64,000 bases of DNA from Hanstruepera ponticola (GTDB lineage Bacteria; Bacteroidota; Bacteroidia; Flavobacteriales; Flavobacteriaceae): the NCBI RefSeq assembly GCF_012931685.1, contig NZ_JABANC010000001.1, positions 868,001-932,000 on the forward strand. The letters run 5' to 3'. Shown here one piece after another: positions 15,662-25,820 of this stretch (the stretch's first letter is position 1; every line of letters begins with the position of its first letter). The position numbers were made by a program, and so were the translations under genes. The notes beneath the pieces are model-generated. The model saw only the letters and a program-made list of their open reading frames with translations. It searched no databases and was not told the origin of the DNA.

Positions 15662-17320
15662 ATGACTGAACAGAAAAACTATAAACAAGCACTGTATACT
15701 TTGGTTACAGTGTTTTTCTTTTGGGGCTTTATTGCTGCATCAAATGGTGTTTTCATTCCATTTTGTAAAACCTATTTTGAGATTGATCAATTTCAATCAC
15801 AATTAGTCGATTTTGCCTTTTATGGCGCCTATTACTTTGGGGCACTCTTTCTATTTGTAATATCTAACACAAAGGGGAAAGACATTATGAATAGTTGGGG
15901 TTATAAAAACGGTATTATTTATGGACTATTATTAAGTGCTTTAGGCGCAGTAGTTATGTTTCCAGCCATAGAAGGTGCACAACCAGGCGATTCTAATGTA
16001 TTTTATTATGTACTAGGAGCGTTGTTTATAGTTGGTTTAGGTTTTTCGTTACAACAAACAGCTGCTAATCCTTTTGCCATTGCATTAGGTGATCCAGAAA
16101 AAGGAGCACATCGATTAAATTTGGCAGGAGGCGTAAACTCCTTTGGAACGACTATAGGACCTATTGTAATTGCTTTAATCTTATTCGGTTCTACACCAAA
16201 GTCCGGTTCAGAATTACAAGAAATGATAGCCAATCAAACCATTACCTTATCTACTGTTCAATATTTATATTTGGCTGTAGGCGGCTTGTTTTTAGCAGCA
16301 GCAGCATTGTTTTATTTTTCGAAAAAACTACCACAAGCTAAGGCCAATCCAGAAATTATTAAAGCACCAAAAGCGGTTGGTGCCTTGAGTATAATGACAA
16401 TTCTTTTGGCGGTTTGTTTTTATTTAATTTTTGATCAATACAAAGGAACACCAGATAATGATTTTATCTTAAAATTATCAATAGTTGGGTTAATTGTTGT
16501 TGTTGGTGTGTTACTATTATCAAATATGCTAGCCAAAAAGAACCAAGAGGGTTGGGGTGCTATGCGTTATCCGCAATTGGTTTTAGGCATGCTGGCTATA
16601 TTCACTTATGTAGGTGTGGAAGTGACTATACAAAGTAATTTAGGAGAATTATTAAAGTATGTAACCGAAACAATTAATGGTATAGACTATAATGCTTTGG
16701 GTATGCCTGCTATGAGTGATTCGCAAATAGCACCACTAATCTCATTGTATTGGGGCGGACTCATGATAGGGCGTTGGGCAGGTGCTATTGCTGTATTCAA
16801 TCCTGCAGATAAATGGAAAACGTGGCTGTACATTATAGTTCCTTATGTAGCATTTGGTGTGGTGTTATTTGTAAACTATATATCTGGATTTGATGTTAGT
16901 AGTTTATTTTTGTTTGCTTTTTGTATTGCTATACAAATAGGTGGCTTTTTTTTAGGGAAAGAAAAACCTGCATTAACGTTAAAAATATTTGGACTACTTG
17001 GAACGATTTCTGTTTTAATAGGGTTATTTACAACCGGACAGTTAGCGTTATTTGCTTTTATTAGTGGTGGTTTATTTTGCTCAATAATGTGGCCTTGCAT
17101 TTTCGCTTTGAGTATTCAAGGCTTAGGAAAATATACCTCACAAGGGTCATCCTTTTTAATTATGATGATTTTGGGAGGTGCTATTATTCCGCCAATACAA
17201 GGAAAACTTGCAGATATTATTGGAATTCACCCTTCGTATTGGGTAGCAGCATTATGTTTCTTGTATTTAGTGTTTTTTGCCCAACGCGTGCAAGGAATAT
17301 TAAAGGCGCAAACAGTTTAA
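15662..17320 (+). CDS. FucP-type sugar:proton symporter of the major facilitator superfamily
   Basis: A 552-residue inner-membrane protein with about 12-14 hydrophobic helices. The FucP/HexP-family hallmarks are visible near the N-terminus: '[43 protein letters not shown]' and '[43 protein letters not shown]'. It is longer than E. coli FucP (about 440 residues), with the extra length in the central and C-terminal hydrophobic part (about residues 210-290 and 390-470). The substrate is probably a monosaccharide such as fucose, glucose or galactose; it cannot be named from sequence alone. Monocistronic, ending at a bidirectional terminator. Confidence 0.88.
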   Translation: MTEQKNYKQALYTLVTVFFFWGFIAASNGVFIPFCKTYFEIDQFQSQLVDFAFYGAYYFGALFLFVISNTKGKDIMNSWGYKNGIIYGLLLSALGAVVMFPAIEGAQPGDSNVFYYVLGALFIVGLGFSLQQTAANPFAIALGDPEKGAHRLNLAGGVNSFGTTIGPIVIALILFGSTPKSGSELQEMIANQTITLSTVQYLYLAVGGLFLAAAALFYFSKKLPQAKANPEIIKAPKAVGALSIMTILLAVCFYLIFDQYKGTPDNDFILKLSIVGLIVVVGVLLLSNMLAKKNQEGWGAMRYPQLVLGMLAIFTYVGVEVTIQSNLGELLKYVTETINGIDYNALGMPAMSDSQIAPLISLYWGGLMIGRWAGAIAVFNPADKWKTWLYIIVPYVAFGVVLFVNYISGFDVSSLFLFAFCIAIQIGGFFLGKEKPALTLKIFGLLGTISVLIGLFTTGQLALFAFISGGLFCSIMWPCIFALSIQGLGKYTSQGSSFLIMMILGGAIIPPIQGKLADIIGIHPSYWVAALCFLYLVFFAQRVQGILKAQTV

Positions 17321-17324
17321 CAAC

Positions 17325-17353
17325 AACCCTTCAAGTTTTATTCTTGAAGGGTT
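17325..17353. terminator. Bidirectional terminator between the sugar transporter and the giant T9SS protein
   Basis: An 11-bp perfect stem AACCCTTCAAG/CTTGAAGGGTT with a 7-base loop, followed by TTTTT on the plus strand. The two genes converge here. Confidence 0.8.
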
Positions 17354-17358
17354 TTTAT

Positions 17359-20300
17359 TTAGAATATAATCTTTTTATAAATCGTTTTTTCATTACTCAA
17401 GGTAATTTTGAGTAATAATATAGCATTAGATTTTTTGATGGAATCTATTTCAAATGATTGATTGTTTATATTATTAGTATCGGTTATCCTTCTTCCTAAC
17501 ACATCGTAAACAACAACTTGATTCAGATTTTCTTTAACAGATTGGATATGAATTTTATCTTTTCCGCTTATGGTAATACCGTTTGAAAAAACTTCGATAT
17601 CTTCGGTTGAAAGAGCAGCATCGTTGAATCTCAATACGAAGCGATTATTAATTTCACCAGATTCAGAATAGAAAATGTAGGGCGCTTCAGAAATATTATT
17701 AAATGTATTTTGTAAAAGGTCTTGTAAATAAACATCGTGTTCCGTAAAGAGACCCTCTACATCATGGATTGAAATGTAATAATTCCCATTAACAGGAATA
17801 TTAATGCCAATTGGAATGATATCATCAACAGAGAATGGTAATCCAAAAGCTTGAATAGCCATTTTATCAGCTTCAATGAATGAATAAATTTTTTGAGAAC
17901 CATCATCTACTCTGGTTACTGCATCATAAAGTCTGTCTTTAAAATCAGTAGCTTCATTTAGATAAGCAATAAGTGTTCTTTCTGAAGCACCTTCTTCATT
18001 GGATAAATTTAACCACAATCTGTCAAGTTCTTCATTTTGTGAAGACCTATAAAATTGATTATTAGCATAGGATTTATCACGAAGCGAATTATTGAAAGTG
18101 AGATTATCTGTTAAGGTAGAACCATCGTTCATAAGTACCATAAACCCTTGTCCTCCAGCAATAAGACCATTAAATCCATTTGGACCACTTACTGTCCCAG
18201 TACCATTATGAACTATGTAATCAGATGGAGAATAACTAGTAGCAAAATTACCATAAAAGGAGTCTGCGTTTGAAGAGCTTGGTAATGTACCATGTGTCCA
18301 TATTCTTATAGCTCCTTCAATTATTGAACTATTTAAGTTTAAAAAATCAAGCGTATTTATTGCTGAAGGGTATGGATTACCAACCAAATTCCAATTATCA
18401 TCAAATCTTGTAATAGTTACTGCGTTATTTCCTGAATAATCTGCACCAGTATGACTCCCACGAGAAATAGGGACAGTTATTAAACCATTATTTGGTTTTC
18501 CATTTTGAAATTCTGCAGTAAAATCTTGAGGGGTGCTGTTGTAATTGCTTGGTCCACGTACAATATACCCTTTGCCAGATACCATTAGTTCAGAGGGTGT
18601 ATTGATCCAATTACCTTGACCTCCATTAGCATTGGCAACAATAGGATCCCATTTATAAATTAATCCAGTTGGTGTGTTTGTTGATATATTGGCTACATCA
18701 AATCCTTGAATAGGCGACGACCAATAAACATAGTCTAATTGTCTTATCGACGCTGTTCGTTTAAAATTTATTGTGCCAACATTCACGGCATTATCATCTA
18801 CTTGAATAAGAGAACCGTTATTTTCAATAGTTAGAGTCCCATTGTTTGTGAGGTTATTATCAATAGAGATATAATCTGAATCATTAATTATAACTTCTCT
18901 ACCCGCATTAACTAATAAAGTACAACATTCAAAGCTACCATGCATGCTAGTGTCATAATTTCCGTTAATAGTAACACTTTTGCTTAACGAAGGTGCTCCA
19001 CTACTCCAAGAACTACCATCCCAAACTGTGACTGAACATCCTAATGCTGTAAACTTAATGTCATCTATAGCAATATCACTACTCCACCCATTTCCTGTAA
19101 TACCTCGTACTCTTATTTTTATAGTTTTTCCAACATAAGCTGAAAGGTCAACTAGTAAATCACTCCAAGAATTACCTTGATTACCAGAAATTGCAGTTAC
19201 AATATCCTCTTGCCAAGAACCATCATTGAATAAATCAATGTGTAAGCTACCAACGTCAGTCCCATACATATGATAACCGACAGTGAAATTATACGCTTGA
19301 TCAATAATTATACAATCACTTTCTAATATTGCAGTATTATTTGTACAACCACCTGAAGCTTCTAAATAAGCATAATTTCCACTACTGGAACCAGGATTGT
19401 AATCTACTGATGGACCAGTATCGGCTGATGGTGTGCCTCCTTCATCTATACGCCAATCAATATCATCATCAGAACCATTGGTTAAATTTGTCCAAAGCCC
19501 TGTAAGTCCACAAACGGTCGACCCACAGTTATTAGTAGTAGCACAAAGAGTTTCGCTTTCAAAATCTTCATCAAAACTAGACGCCAACGTTCCATTGGAA
19601 ATAGTAATATAGGCAGTTTTAGTTTCAGTATCCGAACCATATGCGTTTGTTACGGTCAATGCTATTGTATATGCTCCTGCATTATTAAACGTAACTTCAG
19701 GATTTTGTGATGTAGCTGTAGTACTGTTTATATATGAAAATGTGTTAGGAGTTATTGTCCAGGACCATGAGGTTGGACTATAATCTGAATTATCTGTTAA
19801 TGTAAACTCATTGCCAACACAGCCATCAGTAGTACTAGCTTCAAAACAGGCTATTGGAGCCACGTTACCTGGATCTTTTAAATCACTAATCCATAATCCT
19901 TGACCATAGGTTGCTGCATAGATTTTACCTTTACAATCAGTTCCATAATGAATTTCTAATTCAGTAACCTCTAAATTAGGAAAACCATTTGAATAGGATA
20001 CCCAATCAGATAAACTACTGTCCTTATAATAAATTCCTACATCCATACCTACATACATACCGTCAACAGGGCTTGTTTCATCTATAATGATGCTGTTTAG
20101 CGATATGTTTGGAAGAGTTCCTGAAATATCAGACCAACTATTTCCACTATCATTAGATTCGTAAATATTATTGTTTAATGCAATAAACAAATGAGTTGGG
20201 TCATTAGGGTCTATTTCAATATCAATAGGTTCGTTGGCAACGGGTAAATTACCTGTTAAATTTGTCCAAGTTGGAGAGCCACTGGTTGCATTATTTGTTC

Positions 20301-22152
20301 TGCGAAAGCTATTATCGTAACGAGAAACATAAATAACATCACTATTCGAGGGAGCAATTGCCAAATCACGAATATTGCTTGTGCCTCCAAAACTTGAAAT
20401 TTGCGTCCAAGTTGTTCCAGTTTTTACAGCATCATTTCTCCAAATATTATCATACCCTGCAAACATCCTATTCGCATTATTTGGATCTAACTTATAAGGA
20501 GTAACCCAGCCACCAGTTTCTGTAATACCTGTCGTTATTGCAGAAAAACTGCTACCGTTATTAGTAGATCTTCTAATATCACCATAATATAGTGCACCAT
20601 ACATGTAATTCTCATCAGTGGGATCAATAATACACTCCATGCCATCTCCACCAATTTCGGTGATAAAAGTATCGCTACGGCTTATTGCTGTACCGTTATC
20701 TTGATAACCATTTATTACTAATTCAGCGGCTGTTTGAGATACACCGATTTTATAAATTTGGGCAATTGCTAAACCACTACTAATATCGGTCCAATTTGTG
20801 CCATTATTAGCAGAATAATAAACGCCTCCATCATTACCATTAAAAAGATTATTATCATGTGGGGAAAATTCCAATGCGTGTTGGTCGGCGTGCACTCCAT
20901 CAATTGATCCACTTGCTCCAACCCAATAGGATACACAACTCATATTTGCACCTCCATCAGTCGATCTCCATAAGTTAACTCCTCCAGTATAAATAGTATT
21001 GGCATCCGTAGGATCTGCAGCGATAACCAAATCATACCATGCTTGACTTCCAGTACCTGATCCATCTGTATTCCATCCTAAAATATTAGGCGTTGTTGAT
21101 CTCGTTGAAAATGAAGTTCCACTATCAGTTGAACGGTAAACTCCCACTAATCCGTTACCATCACCTGCTAAAAGATAAACCCAATCAGGTTCATCTACAG
21201 AGACTGCTAATGCAATTCGTTGAACTGAACTAGGGACACCACTGGTTATTTGTGTAAATGAACTACCTCCATCAGTTGATTTATGAAATAATGTGCCAGA
21301 AGCATATACTATATTTGAGTTTGTTGGATGATAAGCAATGTCTTTGGCATTTTGACCAATTGATGTTGCACTCCAACTAGCACCTCCATTAGTTGTTTTA
21401 TAAATACGATTGCCGGAAGTAGAAGCTACCATAATATTTGAGTCTGAAGGATCCATAATAATCTCATAAACCGTACGATTACCCATTCCTGAATTTCTAG
21501 AAGCCCAAGTAACTCCACCATCGGTACTACGCCAAACACCATAACCTGGTGCATCACCACCATCTCGATCACCTGTTCCAATATAAATAATATCAGGGTT
21601 GGATGGATTAATTACGATGCTCGATATGCCAAGACGAACTAGGCCATTTAAATGGTCTATCCAAGTGTTCCCGCCATCAGTTGTTTTCCAAAAACCACCT
21701 GATGGAGCCCCAACATAAATGGTATTCGCATCTGTTGGGTGAAAAGCAATACAATTTATTCGACCATTACCATTTAGTTGTCCAGTACCATTATTAGGCA
21801 GACTTACTGGCCCAACAATTTCCCAGTTACCTGAACCAGTGGTATATCTTTGATTATTTGAATGATAATCTCTGTAACGGTTGATTTCTTCAAGTAAATA
21901 CCCATTATTAGGAAAGTTTCCATTCTCATCAACGCGACTTTCCCAATAATATTCCCAGCGTTTAAACTGCTTGATACCTTTACCTTTTGGAAGTTCTCTT
22001 GAATTGGATACTATATTGCTGTAGTAGCGCTCAAAATCGGCTTTAATGTCGTAAAAATTTGCGTCTTTATCGAACATCATTTGTTGCCATTTGTCTTGGG
22101 AGTAAGACATAGCAGCCAACATAAGAAATAGAGATAGTAGTGTTTTTTTCAT
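17359..22152 (-). CDS. Giant T9SS-exported protein with Asp-box beta-propellers and PKD domain
   Basis: A 1597-residue secreted protein. The signal peptide MKKTLLSLFLMLAAMSYSQ fixes the start at 22152; a longer frame up to 22215 adds an unlikely leader. About ten Asp-box (BNR) motifs follow, such as KTTDGGNTW, RSTDGGVTW, KSTDGGSSF, RSTNNGSSF and ESNDSGNSW (residues about 130-740), typical of sortilin/VPS10 or glycosyl-hydrolase-like propellers. Then a PKD domain (about 770-860), a Cys-rich MAM-like segment (about 880-1050), and a beta-rich region. The C-terminal 80 residues, from 'EDIEVFSNGITISG' to the terminal KKIIF with 'VVVYDVLGRRI', are a type A T9SS sorting domain. No enzymatic activity is assured. 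Confidence 0.92.
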   Translation of the reverse strand: MKKTLLSLFLMLAAMSYSQDKWQQMMFDKDANFYDIKADFERYYSNIVSNSRELPKGKGIKQFKRWEYYWESRVDENGNFPNNGYLLEEINRYRDYHSNNQRYTTGSGNWEIVGPVSLPNNGTGQLNGNGRINCIAFHPTDANTIYVGAPSGGFWKTTDGGNTWIDHLNGLVRLGISSIVINPSNPDIIYIGTGDRDGGDAPGYGVWRSTDGGVTWASRNSGMGNRTVYEIIMDPSDSNIMVASTSGNRIYKTTNGGASWSATSIGQNAKDIAYHPTNSNIVYASGTLFHKSTDGGSSFTQITSGVPSSVQRIALAVSVDEPDWVYLLAGDGNGLVGVYRSTDSGTSFSTRSTTPNILGWNTDGSGTGSQAWYDLVIAADPTDANTIYTGGVNLWRSTDGGANMSCVSYWVGASGSIDGVHADQHALEFSPHDNNLFNGNDGGVYYSANNGTNWTDISSGLAIAQIYKIGVSQTAAELVINGYQDNGTAISRSDTFITEIGGDGMECIIDPTDENYMYGALYYGDIRRSTNNGSSFSAITTGITETGGWVTPYKLDPNNANRMFAGYDNIWRNDAVKTGTTWTQISSFGGTSNIRDLAIAPSNSDVIYVSRYDNSFRRTNNATSGSPTWTNLTGNLPVANEPIDIEIDPNDPTHLFIALNNNIYESNDSGNSWSDISGTLPNISLNSIIIDETSPVDGMYVGMDVGIYYKDSSLSDWVSYSNGFPNLEVTELEIHYGTDCKGKIYAATYGQGLWISDLKDPGNVAPIACFEASTTDGCVGNEFTLTDNSDYSPTSWSWTITPNTFSYINSTTATSQNPEVTFNNAGAYTIALTVTNAYGSDTETKTAYITISNGTLASSFDEDFESETLCATTNNCGSTVCGLTGLWTNLTNGSDDDIDWRIDEGGTPSADTGPSVDYNPGSSSGNYAYLEASGGCTNNTAILESDCIIIDQAYNFTVGYHMYGTDVGSLHIDLFNDGSWQEDIVTAISGNQGNSWSDLLVDLSAYVGKTIKIRVRGITGNGWSSDIAIDDIKFTALGCSVTVWDGSSWSSGAPSLSKSVTINGNYDTSMHGSFECCTLLVNAGREVIINDSDYISIDNNLTNNGTLTIENNGSLIQVDDNAVNVGTINFKRTASIRQLDYVYWSSPIQGFDVANISTNTPTGLIYKWDPIVANANGGQGNWINTPSELMVSGKGYIVRGPSNYNSTPQDFTAEFQNGKPNNGLITVPISRGSHTGADYSGNNAVTITRFDDNWNLVGNPYPSAINTLDFLNLNSSIIEGAIRIWTHGTLPSSSNADSFYGNFATSYSPSDYIVHNGTGTVSGPNGFNGLIAGGQGFMVLMNDGSTLTDNLTFNNSLRDKSYANNQFYRSSQNEELDRLWLNLSNEEGASERTLIAYLNEATDFKDRLYDAVTRVDDGSQKIYSFIEADKMAIQAFGLPFSVDDIIPIGINIPVNGNYYISIHDVEGLFTEHDVYLQDLLQNTFNNISEAPYIFYSESGEINNRFVLRFNDAALSTEDIEVFSNGITISGKDKIHIQSVKENLNQVVVYDVLGRRITDTNNINNQSFEIDSIKKSNAILLLKITLSNEKTIYKKIIF

Positions 22153-22202
22153 TGAAATCAAGATTTGGGATATTGATAACGCAGTAAATATAAGTAAAAA
22201 AA

Positions 22203-22230
22203 ATAAGCCTCTCATATTTGAGAGGCTTAT
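22203..22230 (-). terminator. Terminator of the atpD-atpC operon
   Basis: A perfect 12-bp stem ATAAGCCTCTCA/TGAGAGGCTTAT with a 4-base loop. On the minus strand it is followed by a run of T, the layout of a rho-independent terminator after atpC. Confidence 0.85.
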
Positions 22231-22263
22231 AATTATTTCATTTATAGTATTTTAACCTAAATT

Positions 22264-22548
22264 TTAATCAGCTAAAACAATAACTTTATTGTCTTTCATC
22301 TCTAAAGTACCTGAATTTATAGCTAACCAAATACCATTATCATCTCCTTTTGAAAACTGGTCTTGAACCTCTTCTTCTAAAGTAATGTTACCATATATCT
22401 TAACGTTACCTGCTTTTAATAAAGACACAATAGGAGCGTGATCTTTTAACATTTGGAATTCACCATTAACACCAGGAACGGCTATACTAGTTACTTCTCC
22501 GCTAAATAAAGTTAATTCTGGTGATACAATTTCTAAATACATAGTCAT
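22264..22548 (-). CDS. atpC: ATP synthase F1 epsilon subunit
   Basis: The epsilon subunit links the F1 rotor to the c-ring. The 94-residue product covers only the N-terminal beta-sandwich (LEIVSPELTLFSGEVTSIAVPGVNGEFQMLKDHAPIVSLLKAGNVKI...GTLEMKDNKVIVLAD). The C-terminal helical hairpin that inhibits ATP hydrolysis in E. coli (full length about 139 residues) is missing, a common state in Bacteroidota. It follows atpD, with a small repeat in the 72-base gap between them. Confidence 0.95.
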   Translation of the reverse strand: MTMYLEIVSPELTLFSGEVTSIAVPGVNGEFQMLKDHAPIVSLLKAGNVKIYGNITLEEEVQDQFSKGDDNGIWLAINSGTLEMKDNKVIVLAD

Positions 22549-22549
22549 T

Positions 22550-22580
22550 CAGTATTTGGTATTCAGTATTCGGTATTCAG
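22550..22580. repeat. Tandem repeat between atpD and atpC
   Basis: Two 14-base copies, CAGTATTTGGTATT and CAGTATTCGGTATT, differing at one position, followed by a partial third copy CAG. The next 40 bases hold AACTGTAACTGAAAACTG. Such CAGTATT/AACTG runs resemble short dispersed intergenic repeats of Flavobacteriia. It lies in the mRNA linking the two subunits. Confidence 0.65.
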
Positions 22581-22620
22581 AGCATAAATGCAAACTGTAA
22601 CTGAAAACTGCCTACTAGTT

Positions 22621-24132
<1,512 letters not shown>

Positions 24133-24191
24133 TTATCTGTTTTTATTTTGCTAAATTTTTAATCCGAAAAAACACCTCGTTTTTCGCGCTG

Positions 24192-24225
24192 CAAAGATAT
24201 TATTTTAATTTAAAAACTAAAGCAA
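24192..24225 (-). promoter_or_regulatory. Promoter of atpD-atpC
   Basis: On the minus strand, TTG (24225-24223), 23 bases, then TATCTTTG (24199-24192), an exact -7 match. The leader before the atpD ATG is about 60 bases. Confidence 0.6.
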
Positions 24226-24250
24226 TTTTGTGGGGATTTTTAGGTATAAA

Positions 24251-24277
24251 AAAATGCCCTCTCAACAAGGGCATTTT
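24251..24277 (-). terminator. Terminator of the TonB receptor/SGNH lipoprotein operon
   Basis: Stem AAAATGCCC/GGGCATTTT with a 9-base loop, 22 bases after the SGNH gene, followed on the minus strand by a T-run. Confidence 0.8.
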
Positions 24278-24298
24278 AAATTTTTAATTTCGTCTAAT

Positions 24299-25816
24299 TT
24301 ATTGAAGGGTAGGCGAATAATTTGTTGGGTATTGACCAACATCTACAAAATTTCCAGAAGCCTCAAAGTTTGATCCATAAGAGTCATCAATTACCTTCAT
24401 AAACTCATTAGCCATAACTGCGTACCCTCTAGCTGTTAAATGTATACCATCTAAACTAACTAAACCTCCAAGAACTAAATCAGTGGTTAGAATAAAATTG
24501 CCATAAGAAATTCCAGTAGTTGATGCTTCTTCTAAAATTCCTTTGAAATCAACTACAGGTAACCCTTTTGAGGAAGCAACAGACTGTATAGCTGCATTGT
24601 ATGCATCAGTAGCATTTAGGACACTCATCTGTTCTTCAGGCGTCAAAACCCATTGATCTCCTAAAGGTATAGCTACCCCATTCACGGTTAATGGATTTCC
24701 GGGTATAGCTTCTGTGCCAATAAACGATGATGAAGGCAATACCAATAAATCTTCAGCAGTAGCTTGTCTGTAATTAGGTAAACCTAATCCAGATAAATCA
24801 GTAAGATCTTCGTCTTCTATAACAACAGCATTGGTTTCAGATGCCTCAAACATTATTGTTCTATATTCAGCCTCATCAGCTGAAATTAATCCACCTGCAA
24901 CTGCTAATTGTAGTCCACCATTGTACTGGGCGTAGGCATTATTTACTGCACCAGCTGTGGCAGCATCTAAAGGTACTGGATTGAAAGGCACTGTGGTAAA
25001 GTAAGGTAAATTGGTAATGTAAGGTACATTTGCCAGAACACCTTGCGCACCATTTGCAGTAAGCTGATCTACAATTGTTGTAAAAATTTGACCAAATACT
25101 GTTGGGTCGGTTATATCATTAAAGCCATATGTTGCTGGGTTAAAATTTCCAGTTTGATCAACACCAACACCCCCTGAAGTTGCATAAGCCAAAACATCAT
25201 TACCTCCAATTTCAGACAAGGTGAAAAATGTTGGGTTTTGATTAGCTGCATCACCCAGCATAGTAGCACCAGCTGAAGACGCCATTCTCCCAAAATATGG
25301 ATTTAAAGAGCCATATCCTGGTGTTACCAAATGAAAACTTTTTGCGCCCGGCACACCAACATTGTTGAAAGTACTTCCCAAATTTACGGTAGCATCTGTT
25401 GTGATTGGTGGTACAGGAGCTCCTATATCTTGTAAAAACTCATTTAGGCGTTCAGGACCTTCACCATTAAATACCAATCTATAAGCAGCGACTGGAACCG
25501 CACCTGCAACCATACCTCCAGTATTATCATTCATAAGAGGTTGTGTAAAACTACCACCTCCTGCAAGTGAGAATTGTTGTGATAAGATATTCGGGAACGA
25601 GTTATTTTGTCCGGCAATAAATAGGGCGCCATCTGTATATCCTGCTGTAAATGATGCTCCTATTGACACGTAGTTTGAAAGATTAGCATCACCAGCTGTC
25701 AATGGCGGAAGTGGTTCAATGGCACTTGTTGAGTCATCATCGCTTTCACATGCTGTAAAACCTAATAAGATTACCAGCAACCATAAATATTTTGTGTTCA
25801 TAATTATCTTTTTCAT
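24299..25816 (-). CDS. SGNH/GDSL-family lipoprotein hydrolase
   Basis: A 505-residue probable outer-membrane lipoprotein: hydrophobic leader and lipobox LGFTAC (Cys23) followed by ESDDD. SGNH blocks are visible: block I 'SIGASFTAGY' with Ser55 (GAS instead of GDS), block III 'EIGGNDVLAYA', and block V 'DGIHLTARGY' with Asp456 and His459 as catalytic partners. The enzyme would be an esterase or lipase acting at the cell surface. It starts 4 bases after the TonB receptor gene, so the two are co-expressed; this pair suggests ester cleavage coupled to uptake. Start: ATG at 25816, or the ATG five codons later. Confidence 0.88.
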   Translation of the reverse strand: MKKIIMNTKYLWLLVILLGFTACESDDDSTSAIEPLPPLTAGDANLSNYVSIGASFTAGYTDGALFIAGQNNSFPNILSQQFSLAGGGSFTQPLMNDNTGGMVAGAVPVAAYRLVFNGEGPERLNEFLQDIGAPVPPITTDATVNLGSTFNNVGVPGAKSFHLVTPGYGSLNPYFGRMASSAGATMLGDAANQNPTFFTLSEIGGNDVLAYATSGGVGVDQTGNFNPATYGFNDITDPTVFGQIFTTIVDQLTANGAQGVLANVPYITNLPYFTTVPFNPVPLDAATAGAVNNAYAQYNGGLQLAVAGGLISADEAEYRTIMFEASETNAVVIEDEDLTDLSGLGLPNYRQATAEDLLVLPSSSFIGTEAIPGNPLTVNGVAIPLGDQWVLTPEEQMSVLNATDAYNAAIQSVASSKGLPVVDFKGILEEASTTGISYGNFILTTDLVLGGLVSLDGIHLTARGYAVMANEFMKVIDDSYGSNFEASGNFVDVGQYPTNYSPTLQ

Positions 25817-25820
25817 GTTC

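Noticed and set aside
17077-17415. 112-codon plus-strand frame at the end of the sugar transporter gene
   Set aside because: Out of frame with the transporter and runs through the bidirectional terminator.
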